Assembly: GCF_001904725.1 (NCBI RefSeq)
Contig: NZ_MRCE01000035.1
Span: forward strand, 1 to 48,697
Length of the DNA: 48,697 bases
Direction of reading: 5' to 3'
From: Phormidium ambiguum IAM M-71
GTDB lineage: Bacteria > Cyanobacteriota > Cyanobacteriia > Cyanobacteriales > Aerosakkonemataceae
Shown: positions 39,763 to 48,697 of the stretch, in pieces
Numbering within the stretch: position 1 is the first letter of the stretch
How the letters are laid out: each line of letters starts with the position of its first letter
Position numbers and translations under genes: made by a program
Notes under the pieces: generated by a model
Told to the model about the DNA's origin: nothing
The model's database searches: none
What the model saw: the letters and a program-made list of their open reading frames with translations, nothing else

Positions 39763-40929
39763 ATGAAACTTAACTTAGAATTTGGTTCGCTATCCAATGA
39801 AGAAGATGCCAAACAACTAGCCGCTATCCTGGGACAATGTTTTGCTTTTCCCAATACCGAAAAGTATTTCCAATGCTTAGGTTTAGAGAATTTTCGGGTA
39901 GTTAGGGACAGAAATCGAATAGTTGGTGGGTTGGCTGTATACCAGATGGGACAATGGTTTGGGGGTAAAAGCGTCCCAATGGCGGGAATAGCAGCTGTAG
40001 GAGTACCGCCAGAACAGAGAGGAACGGGAGTAGCTTTTGAGTTGCTATCTCAGACACTTCGGGAACTTTACGAAAGAGAAGTCCCAATTTCCGCACTTTA
40101 TCCCGCCACCCAAAGACTTTATCGCAAAGTGGGTTATGAACAAGGAGGATACGCTTGTGTTCATGAGATTCCGACTAATAGTATCGGGTTAAGCGATCGC
40201 ACTCTTCCCATCCAATCCGTCACTCCGATCGATTCAGAAATTTTTTCTGACATATATCGTCAATCAGCTATTAAAATAAATGGCAAACTGGATCGCAACC
40301 AAGCAATTTGGTTAAAAATTATCCAGCCGCGAGAACAGGAAATAATCTATGCTTATCTAGTCGGTGCAGAAAGCCAACCAGAAGGCTATATTATTTTCTA
40401 TCAAAATGCCAAACAATCCCAATTAGTAATTTTAGATTGGGTTGCTTTGACAACAGCTGCCGCCAAACGGTTGTGGACGTTTGTTGCCGATCATCGTTCT
40501 CAAATCGAAACAGCTGTATGGCGTGGTTCAGTTGTTCACCCGTTACTATTACTTTTACCAGAACAAACAGCCAAGGTAAAAAATTCAAGTATCTGGATGT
40601 TACGGATAGTTAACGTAGCGAAAGCACTTTCAAAACGTGGTTATCCAACCGGGGTGGAAACTGAATTACACTTAGCAGTTCAAGATGATTTATTGACCGA
40701 TAATAATGGCAATTTTATTCTCAGGGTGTCTGGTGGTAGTGGCGAAGTAACGCGGGGAGGTAAAGGGGAGTTACGATTAAATATACGTGGACTCTCACCG
40801 CTTTATACGGGACTTTATACACCCCAACAATTACAATTTAGTGGTTTTTTAGAAGCTACCGATCGAGTTATTGCCACCGCCACAGAAATTTTTGCTAGTT
40901 CTGTACCTTGGATGGCAGATTTCTTTTAA
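39763..40929 (+). CDS. Eis-like GNAT acetyltransferase with sterol-carrier-like C terminus
   Basis: About 388 residues, the plan of Eis-family proteins: an N-terminal GNAT domain (LGQCFAF, RNRIVGGLAVYQMGQWFGGKSVPMAGIAAVGVPPEQRGTGVAFELL, with the acetyl-CoA Q-R-G-x-G-x-A loop), LYPATQRLYRKVGYEQGG, a second GNAT-like central part, and a C-terminal SCP2-like domain (LRIVNVAKALSKRGYP, GELRLNIRGLSPLYTGLYTP). Eis enzymes acetylate amines, including aminoglycosides, but the cyanobacterial substrate is not known. I chose ATG 39763; the in-frame TTG at 39715 adds 16 unconserved residues. Confidence 0.9.
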   Translation: MKLNLEFGSLSNEEDAKQLAAILGQCFAFPNTEKYFQCLGLENFRVVRDRNRIVGGLAVYQMGQWFGGKSVPMAGIAAVGVPPEQRGTGVAFELLSQTLRELYEREVPISALYPATQRLYRKVGYEQGGYACVHEIPTNSIGLSDRTLPIQSVTPIDSEIFSDIYRQSAIKINGKLDRNQAIWLKIIQPREQEIIYAYLVGAESQPEGYIIFYQNAKQSQLVILDWVALTTAAAKRLWTFVADHRSQIETAVWRGSVVHPLLLLLPEQTAKVKNSSIWMLRIVNVAKALSKRGYPTGVETELHLAVQDDLLTDNNGNFILRVSGGSGEVTRGGKGELRLNIRGLSPLYTGLYTPQQLQFSGFLEATDRVIATATEIFASSVPWMADFF

Positions 40930-41025
40930 TTTTTGGTTTTTTTGTATTTATAACAGTCATCAAAATCATTATTACTTTTCTTATTTTCTGCCTTCTGTTA
41001 TTTGCTGTCGCCTCTTCCTTGGGAA

Positions 41026-41736
41026 ATGATTTTATTTGCTGGAGATCCTCACGGTGATTTTAAACCAATTATTCGGGGTGTAAAAACTTACTCTCCACAA
41101 GCTGTGATTTTGTTAGGTGATTGTGATTTAGATCGATCGCTTGATGAAGAACTTGCCGAAATTCTAGACCTAACAGAAGTTTGGTTTATTCCAGGGAATC
41201 ATGATGGCGATCAGGACAATTGGTACGATAACTTGTTTAGTTCTAAATTAGGCGATCGTAACTTACATGGCAGAGTAGTAGAAATTGACGGGAAAAGAAT
41301 CGCAGGTTTAGGCGGAGTTTTTCGAGAAAAAATTTGGCGACCCCCAGCAAAACCCAGATTTCCCACTCGTCAAGATTTACTCCATACTTGCGGTAAAGGA
41401 CAACGCTGGCGTGACAACATTCCCCGCAAGCATCATGTAACTATTTTTTGGCAAGATTATGCCGCATTGAGAAAACAAAAAGCCGATATTTTAGTCACCC
41501 ATGAAGCGCCATCTTCCCATCGTTTTGGATTTAAAGAATTAGATGATTTAGCTTTAGCACTTGGCGCAAATAAAATGTTTCATGGTCATCATCACGAACA
41601 TTATAGTCGAACAATTTGTCGCGGTAAAATTACCGTGCATGGAGTCGGTAAATCTGGTCTTTGTGATGAAAATGGCAATGTATTAATTATTGGTAAAGAA
41701 CAAGAACAACCACGTCTGAAATCTTCTGCAACTTAG
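41026..41736 (+). CDS. Calcineurin-like metallophosphoesterase
   Basis: About 236 residues with the complete two-metal signature: GDPHGD (D and H of motif 1), LLGDCDLD, GNHDGD (motif 3 with catalytic His), VTHEAPSSH and MFHGHHHEHY (final histidines). Hydrolyses a phosphate ester; the substrate is unknown. The best start is ATG 41026, which puts the first strand ILFAGD at the N terminus; a TTG at 41002 extends it by eight residues. A TTCTGCCTTCTG repeat trace lies just upstream. Convergent with mutS across 151 bases containing a weak CATGAT/ATCATG hairpin. Confidence 0.9.
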   Translation: MILFAGDPHGDFKPIIRGVKTYSPQAVILLGDCDLDRSLDEELAEILDLTEVWFIPGNHDGDQDNWYDNLFSSKLGDRNLHGRVVEIDGKRIAGLGGVFREKIWRPPAKPRFPTRQDLLHTCGKGQRWRDNIPRKHHVTIFWQDYAALRKQKADILVTHEAPSSHRFGFKELDDLALALGANKMFHGHHHEHYSRTICRGKITVHGVGKSGLCDENGNVLIIGKEQEQPRLKSSAT

Positions 41737-41887
41737 AGCAGGATTTATGGATTTACATGATAATCATGATTAATTATGAAATGTGATTAATCTGTCCTGT
41801 TGATTACCTAGATTGGAAAAACATTGCATACAACATCTCTACAATATTTTGAATAGGGAGATGATGATTGATTAACCGGACATAATA

Positions 41888-44587
41888 TCAAAGCTCAAAA
41901 CTTTCTTCAAAGTTAACTACTTCTTCATCTGCAAAGGGAATTTCCAAAGCTTTTTTAGTCGATTTCTTTTTAGTAGAATTGCGTTCAGTCTGTACACCTG
42001 TCCTTAAACCTACAGCAATTTTACTATGTTTTTCAATTTGTCCCATTACTTGTTTTGCGCGTTGAATTACCACTGGAGGTAAACCTGCTAAACGTCCTGC
42101 TTCTATCCCATAAGATTTATCTGCGCCGCCTGGTTGTACTTGATGTAAAAAGACAATTTTATCAGGCAATTCTTTTACGGTTACTTGATAATTCGCCACG
42201 TTTGATAACAGGGAAGCTAACTCATTTAATTCATGATAATGCGTTGCAAAAATCGTCCTTGCCTTAATTTCAGTTGCTAAATATTCTGCTACCGCCCACG
42301 CAATAGAAAGACCATCAAAAGTGGCTGTACCTCTACCAATTTCATCTAACAAAACCAAAGATTTCGCAGTCGCATGATTTAAAATATTTGCGGTTTCATT
42401 CATTTCTACCATAAAAGTAGATTGACCTGTTGCTAAATCATCTACTGCACCGACACGAGTGAAAATGCGATCGCAAATTCCCAAAGTCGCCGCCTTAGCT
42501 GGTACAAAACTACCAACCTGAGCCATTAATTGAATTAAACCTACCTGCCTTAAATAACAACTCTTTCCACTAGCATTTGGCCCTGTTAAAATAATTAAAT
42601 CGGGTTGGTCATTAGTGTTATTAGCGAATCCTAACTTAGTAGAATTCGGCACAAAAAACCCAGAAGGCAAAGATTGTTCAACTACCGGATGTCGCCCATC
42701 AATAATATTAATTTCTCGCCCTTCAATCATCTTCGGACGACAATAATCTTGAGCAACTGCTATCTCTGCTAAACCGCTTAAAACATCAACCGCAGCAACA
42801 GCACGAGAAACATTACGAATTAACTCAGCTTCTTGGGCAACTTCTGTCCTCAAACTAACAAAAATTTCATACTCCAACCGATTTAAATCTTCTCGCGCCG
42901 TCAGAATTCTGTTTTCTCTTTCCTTCAATTCAGGTGTAATATATCTTTCTTCATTAGTCAGAGTTTGTTTGCGAATATAATTATCAGGAACTTGGTCAGC
43001 TTTCGCCCGCGAAATGCTAATATAATAACCAAAAGATTTTGTATAACCTACTTTTAAATTAGAAATACCAGTTCTAGTTCTTTCTGTTGCTTCTAAATTC
43101 GCCAACCATTTTTGATCGTCTTCCGCTTCTTCACGCATAGCATCTAATTGGGAATTAATTCCAGGGCGAATTAAACCACCTTCCGTAATATGAATTGGCG
43201 GAGATTCTACTAAGTGATTATGCAGTCTTTGGGCTAATTGCTCTAAAATTGGCGGAACTTTTTGTAAAGCTCTTAAATAAGGCGATCGAGCATTTTCTAC
43301 TAATTTTGCCAATGCTGGTAAACGTTGCAAAGAATCAGCTAAAGCAACTAAATCTCTGGCGCTAGCGGTTCCCGAACCTGCACGTCCTGTCAATCTTTCT
43401 AAATCGTAAATTTGCCGTAACAATTGACGTAATTCATGACGCAAAGAAACATTTTCAAATAATTCTTGAATTGTATCTTGTCTAGCATTAATTCCTTTAA
43501 TATCTAATAAAGGTTGTAATAACCAACGCCGCAAAGAACGCCCACCCATTGCTGTGCAAGTTTGATCGATCGCCCATAATAAAGAACCATGAAAAGTTCC
43601 ATCTCTAACAGTTTGCGTAATCTCTAAATTGCGGCGAGTTTGATGATCGATAATTAAAAAATCTGTTAAAGTATAAGTCCGTAAAGGTTGCAAAGGAACT
43701 TGATTATTTTTTTGTGTATCTTCTAAATATTGTAATAACCCTCCAGCAGCACGCACCGCTAAAGGGAGATGTTCGCAACCTAAACCTTCAAGCGATCGAA
43801 CTTTGAATTTCTGCAAAAGCCGCTGTTTCGCCTCACCTAAAGTAAAAGGAATTTGCGGACGTAAAGCATAACAAAAAGCTGGCGGTAAAACATCTGGTAA
43901 ATGTTCTGACTTCTCCCCCGGACGTAGTAAACTACCTAAATCGGGCGCATTAGTTGGAATCAAAACTTCCGCAGGTTGTAAACGCATTAATTCCTGAGAT
44001 AAATGCTCTAAATTACTCGATTGAATCGTTAAGAATTCCCCAGTAGAAATATCTGCATAAGCTAAACCCCAATGGGTATTAGCAATTACAACTGCTGCTA
44101 AATAATTGTTCCGCCGCGCCTTTAACATTCCGTCTTCTAACAACGTTCCCGGCGTAAGAACTCGCGTCACTTCTCGCTTCACTAAACCTACCGCATCAGC
44201 AGAATCTTCGACTTGATCGCAAATTACAACTGCATAGCCTTTTTCTACTAATTGAGTAGTGTATCGTTCCCAAGCATGATGGGGTACACCTGTCATTGGT
44301 ACTCTACCAACTTCTCCCCCATGTTTGCTGGTTAAAACTAATTCTAATTCCCTAGCTACAGTAATCGCATCTTGAAAGAAAGTTTCAAAGAAATCTCCGA
44401 CTCTATATAATAATAATGAGTGAGGATAGTTATCTTTCACTTCAACATAATGCTGATACATTTTGCTGAGTTTTTCTCGATCGAGAACTCGATAATCAGC
44501 ATTAGGCATCTGTTCTTCTTGAACTTTATTATTTTTGCGATTTGGAGTAGATGCAGAGGATTTCATGGAATTGTTGACTTTGTACAT
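41888..44587 (-). CDS. mutS: DNA mismatch repair protein MutS
   Basis: 899 residues, full-length MutS1. The N-terminal mismatch-recognition domain has the Phe-x-Glu motif in [13 protein letters not shown] and [16 protein letters not shown]. Later come connector, lever and clamp regions ([70 protein letters not shown]). The ATPase has Walker [13 protein letters not shown] near residue 670, the [20 protein letters not shown] signature, Walker [12 protein letters not shown] and ATHYHEL. The start may be ATG 44587, or ATG 44509 nearer to the conserved LSKMYQHY. It recognises mispairs together with MutL; mutL is not in the window. Confidence 0.96.
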   Translation of the reverse strand: MYKVNNSMKSSASTPNRKNNKVQEEQMPNADYRVLDREKLSKMYQHYVEVKDNYPHSLLLYRVGDFFETFFQDAITVARELELVLTSKHGGEVGRVPMTGVPHHAWERYTTQLVEKGYAVVICDQVEDSADAVGLVKREVTRVLTPGTLLEDGMLKARRNNYLAAVVIANTHWGLAYADISTGEFLTIQSSNLEHLSQELMRLQPAEVLIPTNAPDLGSLLRPGEKSEHLPDVLPPAFCYALRPQIPFTLGEAKQRLLQKFKVRSLEGLGCEHLPLAVRAAGGLLQYLEDTQKNNQVPLQPLRTYTLTDFLIIDHQTRRNLEITQTVRDGTFHGSLLWAIDQTCTAMGGRSLRRWLLQPLLDIKGINARQDTIQELFENVSLRHELRQLLRQIYDLERLTGRAGSGTASARDLVALADSLQRLPALAKLVENARSPYLRALQKVPPILEQLAQRLHNHLVESPPIHITEGGLIRPGINSQLDAMREEAEDDQKWLANLEATERTRTGISNLKVGYTKSFGYYISISRAKADQVPDNYIRKQTLTNEERYITPELKERENRILTAREDLNRLEYEIFVSLRTEVAQEAELIRNVSRAVAAVDVLSGLAEIAVAQDYCRPKMIEGREINIIDGRHPVVEQSLPSGFFVPNSTKLGFANNTNDQPDLIILTGPNASGKSCYLRQVGLIQLMAQVGSFVPAKAATLGICDRIFTRVGAVDDLATGQSTFMVEMNETANILNHATAKSLVLLDEIGRGTATFDGLSIAWAVAEYLATEIKARTIFATHYHELNELASLLSNVANYQVTVKELPDKIVFLHQVQPGGADKSYGIEAGRLAGLPPVVIQRAKQVMGQIEKHSKIAVGLRTGVQTERNSTKKKSTKKALEIPFADEEVVNFEESFEL

Positions 44588-44769
44588 TGATTCTTTGAAT
44601 TAATAAAAGTACGATAAATTTCAATAGTTTAATTTGAGGCTAAGGAAGTGCGATTTTTGCTGTAAATAGATAGTGCCAGTTACGTAAGTTGTATAGTTTT
44701 TTTGGTCAATATAAGTACGATACATCAAAATGTTACTTCCTGGCTACCTTACCTTGATTATCTTATTGT

Positions 44770-46539
44770 TCACTTTGGCATATCCCATACTTTTTTAGCC
44801 AACTGAGTCAGCATCTCTTGACGCTTTTCAATTGATTGAGATGTCCATTGTTCAAAAGGCTCTATGTCTTGTAATGCTCTGTCAATTGCTGTATCTACCC
44901 CAACAGTAACTTTTTTAGCAATTGCTCTGGACAATAAAAATTTTGATGTAGGATAAGCTTCTTTCTTGTCTTTGAATGGTTTGTTACCCACTGAGGCATT
45001 AATGGATTTCTCTAAGAGAGTTAGATTACCTAAACGAGCAATATATTTTTCAATTTCTTCTGGCTTATCAAAAGATAATTTGATTTCTAGCTCAGGAGTT
45101 TGAGGTAATATATGTTCAATTTCTACAGTCTTATTTATATATGATTTCAATTCAATTTCTGTATTATACGCACTCTCATCAACATACTGTACTAATTTAG
45201 CTAGAATATAACGCATCTGAGTTTTTGGTACTGATTTCTCTTTTAATCCACTAAAAGCAAGTTCAAAATGTTCAGCTACTTTTTGTTTCGCTGGCTGAAT
45301 TTGCTCGATAATAAATTTATCCAGCTTTTCTTTGTCTGTAACTTTATTGATCTGCGAACACCACTGAGCAAACCGCCTTTCAAAATTGCTGGTAGGTTCG
45401 CGTGTAATTAGATATGCAAAAAAGAGGTTTTCAACCTGCCGACATAATTCATTAAAACAGTCTGTGGATAAGTTTTGGCCAGCTAATAATAGCATTAAAG
45501 GCATACGAGCAGCACTGCTGAGATGCTGGATATTTTCTAAATAACGATTATTTTTTCCCTGTACATCTTTACCCTCAGTAAAGTTAACGTAAGCTTTAGC
45601 TGCATCTAGCATACTATCAACGAAAGCAGTTGGTTGATTTTCGTATAATTTCCTATTTTTTTCATTCAAAAACCATCTAAATATTTCTTCTCTTCTCAAT
45701 GTATCTACTTCATATCTGGATAATATGAAGTAGCGGATAAAGCGCATCGGATCTTCTTTAGCAATAAATAGTGTATCTATTATTTTTTTCCACTGTTTTG
45801 CAATATGGTCATACTCCTTCTTATCAGCTTTCATGAACATCAAATTTTTGACTAAATCTATGGGATTTAAACTTAAACCACGATTATTAATAGTTGCAAA
45901 AACTCGCAGTGCATCTGCTACACTCGCTGTTTTAACTCTAACCAATTTTACATTTTTATTGAAGTAAGCATAAAATTTCTTTACGGTTTGCAAACTAGCA
46001 TCATTCTCTGAAAACTGTCGTTCTAATAAACTAATAATCAATTCGTAAGCATTTATTATATTTTGAGAAGATCGAGTTTCTGGGATTTGAGAGTTTAATT
46101 TATCTTGCTGAGCAATTTTTTCTAATACTCCACAACTATCTCTGTATTGCAGAGTAATTCTATAACGAAATATATTGTTTCCTTCGTTATCAATATCTGT
46201 AGATGCAATTTGACTCTTTAATAGCTCTATAGATTCACCTGGTTTAAGTTTTTCTAAATAATCTCGGACAGCACATAGAACCAGATAAGCCGTTGTCATT
46301 CTTTGCTGTCCATCAATCACTTCATATAAACCGTCAAGTCGCATACAAACTATGATGCTACCTATAAAATATTCAGAACTTGAGCTAGAGTCACTGGCAG
46401 AAAACTCGTCGTAGATATCTTGAAAAAACTCGCTAACCTGTTTTTCTTCCCAGACATACTCACGCTGATAACTGGGGACTATGTAAAAATCATTAAAAAG
46501 CTTGCCCAGTGTTAAGTCTTGAGATTCGATAGTTGCCAT
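44770..46539 (-). CDS. DUF262/DUF1524 protein, GmrSD-like candidate restriction enzyme
   Basis: 589 residues. The N-terminal DUF262 domain starts with LTLGKLF, VPSYQREYVWEEKQVSEFFQDI and IDGQQRMTT near residue 75, the ParB-like NTPase signature DGQQR. ATINNRGLSLNPIDLVKNLM follows. The C terminus is DUF1524, with the HNH-type EIEHILPQTPE near residue 475 and LGNLTLLEKSINASVGNKPF. This pair is the make-up of GmrSD/BrxU-type IV enzymes that cut DNA with modified bases, usually phage DNA. A GAGGGG ribosome binding site seven bases upstream supports ATG 46539; the longer frame to 46623 would not have one. No HIP1 octamer is present in the gene. Confidence 0.87.
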   Translation of the reverse strand: MATIESQDLTLGKLFNDFYIVPSYQREYVWEEKQVSEFFQDIYDEFSASDSSSSSEYFIGSIIVCMRLDGLYEVIDGQQRMTTAYLVLCAVRDYLEKLKPGESIELLKSQIASTDIDNEGNNIFRYRITLQYRDSCGVLEKIAQQDKLNSQIPETRSSQNIINAYELIISLLERQFSENDASLQTVKKFYAYFNKNVKLVRVKTASVADALRVFATINNRGLSLNPIDLVKNLMFMKADKKEYDHIAKQWKKIIDTLFIAKEDPMRFIRYFILSRYEVDTLRREEIFRWFLNEKNRKLYENQPTAFVDSMLDAAKAYVNFTEGKDVQGKNNRYLENIQHLSSAARMPLMLLLAGQNLSTDCFNELCRQVENLFFAYLITREPTSNFERRFAQWCSQINKVTDKEKLDKFIIEQIQPAKQKVAEHFELAFSGLKEKSVPKTQMRYILAKLVQYVDESAYNTEIELKSYINKTVEIEHILPQTPELEIKLSFDKPEEIEKYIARLGNLTLLEKSINASVGNKPFKDKKEAYPTSKFLLSRAIAKKVTVGVDTAIDRALQDIEPFEQWTSQSIEKRQEMLTQLAKKVWDMPK

Positions 46540-46682
46540 GAGCATTCCCCTCAAAGATGAACTTTCTATATGCACTTTCCTAAAGTGTTGCGCTCGGTAT
46601 ACTTCAGAGCATTGATTAAGCAACCTTTAAATTAGATGAGACAGGATGCTTAGTATAGTATTCCCAGACTCTAGATCTATTC

Positions 46683-47114
46683 TCACATTACCCCCTCGAT
46701 AAAATCCAACAAAATTCGCTGATGTCGATCGCCTAACGGACGCACCTCCCCCGCAACTTCCGAATAACACTCACCTTTCTGAATATCAGCAACGCTTAAC
46801 AACCCCATATCCCAACCTTCACCTAACACTAAATCCTTTAATTCAACCGTTAACTCTCCATGAAAAACATGACGTACTACCTTTGGATCTTCATAATTAC
46901 GGAAATGCTGTAAAATCGAAGGAACATAACCGATTTCCTCTTTTAACTCTCGTTTCACTGCGATTTCTGGAGGTTCGTTTGGTTCGAGATGTCCGCCAAA
47001 AAAAGCCCAATAACCGGGATAAACAATAGTCGGAATATTGTCCCGCAACTGCATTAAAAATTTGCCATCCCGGTAAAGAATTGCTACTGCTACATGAGCA
47101 ATTTTGGTATTCAC
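46683..47114 (-). CDS. NUDIX hydrolase
   Basis: 143 residues with a perfect Nudix box (GX5EX7REUXEEXGU): Gly41, Glu47, Arg55-Glu56-Leu57, Glu59-Glu60, Gly62. It hydrolyses a nucleoside diphosphate linked to another group; the substrate is not predictable from sequence. The N-terminal strand HVAVAILYRDGKFLMQLR and PGYWAFFGG are typical for small Nudix enzymes. The ATG overlaps the stop of the lipoprotein gene by four bases (ATGA), so the two are translationally coupled. Confidence 0.92.
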   Translation of the reverse strand: MNTKIAHVAVAILYRDGKFLMQLRDNIPTIVYPGYWAFFGGHLEPNEPPEIAVKRELKEEIGYVPSILQHFRNYEDPKVVRHVFHGELTVELKDLVLGEGWDMGLLSVADIQKGECYSEVAGEVRPLGDRHQRILLDFIEGVM

Positions 47115-47497
47115 AGTCTCTTTTGCTCCTCTATATAAAACTCACCAAACTCTTGACCACCCGCAGGCACGCTTTTATACAAAACCTTACCTTGAATAAC
47201 TATTTCTTGTTTTTGTTTGGGAAAAGCTTCTTTTGTTACAACAGTAATAGTGCCAGTATTATCTTTTAATTCGTAAGCGCGTTTTTCCACAAAAGGAATT
47301 AACTTAACGACATTCCCTTGTAAATAAACAGTAGAATTAACTTTGTTTTGCTGCTTAATTTCACTAACATTGGTTACAGGAGCATTAGGAGATAAAATAC
47401 TAATTCCTGAGTCGTTGACTTTGGAACAACTGAATAACCCACCCACCAAAAGGGTAATTGTCCCGACTTGTAGCATTTGAATTAACTCTTGTTTCAT
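47111..47497 (-). CDS. Lipoprotein with OB-fold-like domain
   Basis: 128 residues. Signal sequence of lipoprotein type: IQMLQVGTITLLVGGLFSC, with lipobox LFSC and Cys24 as the lipid-modified residue. The rest is beta-rich, VYLQGNVVKLIPFVEKRAYELKDNTGTITVVTK and KQEIVIQGKVLYKSV, which resembles a bacterial OB-fold (nucleic-acid-binding-like or tRNA-anticodon-like) domain. It would be anchored in the membrane with the domain in the periplasm. Coupled to the NUDIX gene downstream. The role is unknown. Confidence 0.75.
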   Translation of the reverse strand: MKQELIQMLQVGTITLLVGGLFSCSKVNDSGISILSPNAPVTNVSEIKQQNKVNSTVYLQGNVVKLIPFVEKRAYELKDNTGTITVVTKEAFPKQKQEIVIQGKVLYKSVPAGGQEFGEFYIEEQKRL

Positions 47498-47722
47498 CGC
47501 AGTTCCTCAAACCGATCGCTAACTCACTAGATATTTATAACTAAAAAACTACTAGATTATCCCTGAGATAGAAGCAATCTGCCAATTGTAGTCGCAAAAA
47601 TTTTAGTTTCTTCAGATAACCACTAGGAAAAATCAAAAATAACTCTAAAATTCTCCATCAAACTAACCAGTATTTGAGAAACTAGTAGATCTAATGGTTC
47701 CAGACTATCAATTTAATTAACT

Positions 47723-48586
47723 ATGGAAGCAAAAATATTAGATGGTAAAGCTTTAGCCCAAAAAATTCAAACCGAGCTAAAACAGCAAGTAGAAGAATTA
47801 ACACCGAAAATTGGCCGCCCTCCAGGGTTAGCAGTACTCATGGTGGGGGATAATCCAGCTAGCGCCGCTTATGTCCGAAATAAAGAACGCTCTTGCGAAA
47901 AAGTGGGAATCGCTTCTTTTGGTAAACACTTCCCCACAGACACCACTCAGGAAGAACTAACAAAAGTAATTGAAGAACTGAACAAAGACGATCGCGTTGA
48001 TGGCATTTTAGTCCAATTACCACTCCCAGATCATCTCGATTCCGTCGCCTTATTGCACCACATCGACCCAGATAAAGACGCAGACGGACTTCACGCAGTC
48101 AACTTAGGACGCTTGGTAAGAGGTGAACCAGGATTACGCAGCTGCACGCCCGCCGGAGTCATGCGCCTGATGGAAGAATATCAAATACCACTCAAAGGCA
48201 AAAAAGCCGTAGTCGTCGGACGCAGTATTTTAGTCGGTAAACCACTTGCATTAATGTTACTAGCTGCCGATGCCACAGTGACGATCGCGCACTCCCGCAG
48301 CCACAACTTAGGCGAAATCACCCGCGACGCAGATATTTTAGTCGCCGCCGCCGGACGCAAAGACTTAATCACCGCCGATATGGTTAAACCTGGAGCCATT
48401 GTCATCGATGTCGGCATTAACCGCGTCACCGACGAAGCAGGTAACTCTCGCTTAGTCGGCGATGTCAACTATGATGCCGTCAAAACCATCGCCGGATACA
48501 TCACCCCCGTCCCCGGTGGCATTGGCCCGATGACCGTCGCTATATTATTAGCCAATACCGTCTGGAGTTACAGCCAGAAAAAATGA
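47723..48586 (+). CDS. folD: Bifunctional methylene-THF dehydrogenase / methenyl-THF cyclohydrolase
   Basis: 287 residues, standard FolD length. It interconverts 5,10-methylene-THF, 5,10-methenyl-THF and 10-formyl-THF with NADP. Landmarks are [38 protein letters not shown] (with the catalytic Lys), [62 protein letters not shown] (NADP site), [10 protein letters not shown] and [18 protein letters not shown] weak ribosome binding site precedes ATG 47723. The heptamer array begins ten bases after the stop, so the downstream context is cut off. Confidence 0.96.
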   Translation: MEAKILDGKALAQKIQTELKQQVEELTPKIGRPPGLAVLMVGDNPASAAYVRNKERSCEKVGIASFGKHFPTDTTQEELTKVIEELNKDDRVDGILVQLPLPDHLDSVALLHHIDPDKDADGLHAVNLGRLVRGEPGLRSCTPAGVMRLMEEYQIPLKGKKAVVVGRSILVGKPLALMLLAADATVTIAHSRSHNLGEITRDADILVAAAGRKDLITADMVKPGAIVIDVGINRVTDEAGNSRLVGDVNYDAVKTIAGYITPVPGGIGPMTVAILLANTVWSYSQKK

Positions 48587-48595
48587 TTGGGGAAA

Positions 48596-48697
48596 GGCAG
48601 AAGGCAGAAGGCAGAAGGCAGAAGGCAGAAGGCAGAAGGCAGAAGGCAGAGGGCAGAAGGCAGAAGGCAGAAGGCAGAAGGCAGAAGGCAGAAGGCA
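48596..48697. repeat. GGCAGAA heptamer array (right window edge)
   Basis: At least 14 tandem GGCAGAA units with one GGCAGAG variant, running to the last base. It is the reverse complement of the left-edge array, so the two edges are inverted and not terminally redundant. The true array length cannot be known. Confidence 0.95.

Noticed and set aside
41756-41768. CATGAT/ATCATG hairpin as terminator between convergent genes
   Set aside because: Only a 6-bp AT-rich stem with a 1-base loop; too weak to list as a terminator.
1-48697. Prophage or insertion sequence
   Set aside because: I saw no transposase, integrase, capsid, terminase or portal-like protein among the coding frames, and no long terminal inverted repeats with target duplications.

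Overview
The window is a chromosomal segment of a cyanobacterium. The octamer GCGATCGC (HIP1) recurs throughout, base composition is AT-rich, and the gene set is cyanobacterial: photosystem II S4 protein, phycobilin-type heme oxygenase, Mo-dependent-nitrogenase C-terminus-like protein, cyanobacterial tmRNA tag, PEP-CTERM/HAF protein. Many short dispersed intergenic repeats point to a larger-genome, probably filamentous or colonial species. I cannot name the genus. Both ends of the window lie inside heptamer (GGCAGAA/TTCTGCC) arrays, so the ends may be assembly breakpoints.

Layout. (1) 0.1-9.3 kb, housekeeping: a glycine-zipper stress-like protein, a GNAT acetyltransferase, the PSII S4 protein, cysC (APS kinase), a metF-type reductase and trpS. 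Two closely similar B12-binding radical SAM enzymes lie on either side of the cysC/metF/trpS block and are transcribed away from it. (2) 9.7-14.1 kb: two small secreted SH3-domain proteins, heme oxygenase followed by a 57-nt near-perfect hairpin, a PEP-CTERM/HAF surface protein, and a cupin plus Mo-nitrogenase-C-terminus-like pair. (3) 14.5-32.1 kb: an exopolysaccharide island. Leftward it has a Wzc-type tyrosine autokinase and one glycosyltransferase. Rightward it has a long, tightly packed operon: sugar-phosphate transferase, ABC exporter, glycosyltransferases, an O-antigen-ligase-like membrane protein and a secreted TIM-barrel glycosidase-like protein. The adjacent sugar transferase and ABC exporter recall hepC-hepA of the heterocyst envelope polysaccharide island in Anabaena/Nostoc. 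(4) 32.2-38.6 kb: a small membrane protein, a DUF429 protein, an alpha-glucan phosphorylase, and three consecutive secreted proline-rich proteins, two of which share an unnamed cysteine-containing module. (5) 38.7-48.7 kb: one-piece tmRNA (ssrA) with its terminator and promoter, an Eis-like acetyltransferase, a metallophosphoesterase, mutS, a DUF262/DUF1524 GmrSD-like candidate defence nuclease, a lipoprotein/NUDIX pair and folD.

How the genes fit together. The island at 14.5-32.1 kb holds most parts of a polysaccharide pathway: an initiating sugar-phosphate transferase, eight GT4-type glycosyltransferases, an exporter, a polymerase/ligase candidate, a chain-length/tyrosine-kinase protein and a secreted glycan-active enzyme. 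The PEP-CTERM protein just upstream is the kind of surface protein usually found in EPS producers. The best candidates for undescribed biology are the shared C...CxxPT...PxGxY module (36.6-38.6 kb), the 57-nt hairpin after heme oxygenase, and dispersed repeats that have become coding sequence at glycosyltransferase gene boundaries.
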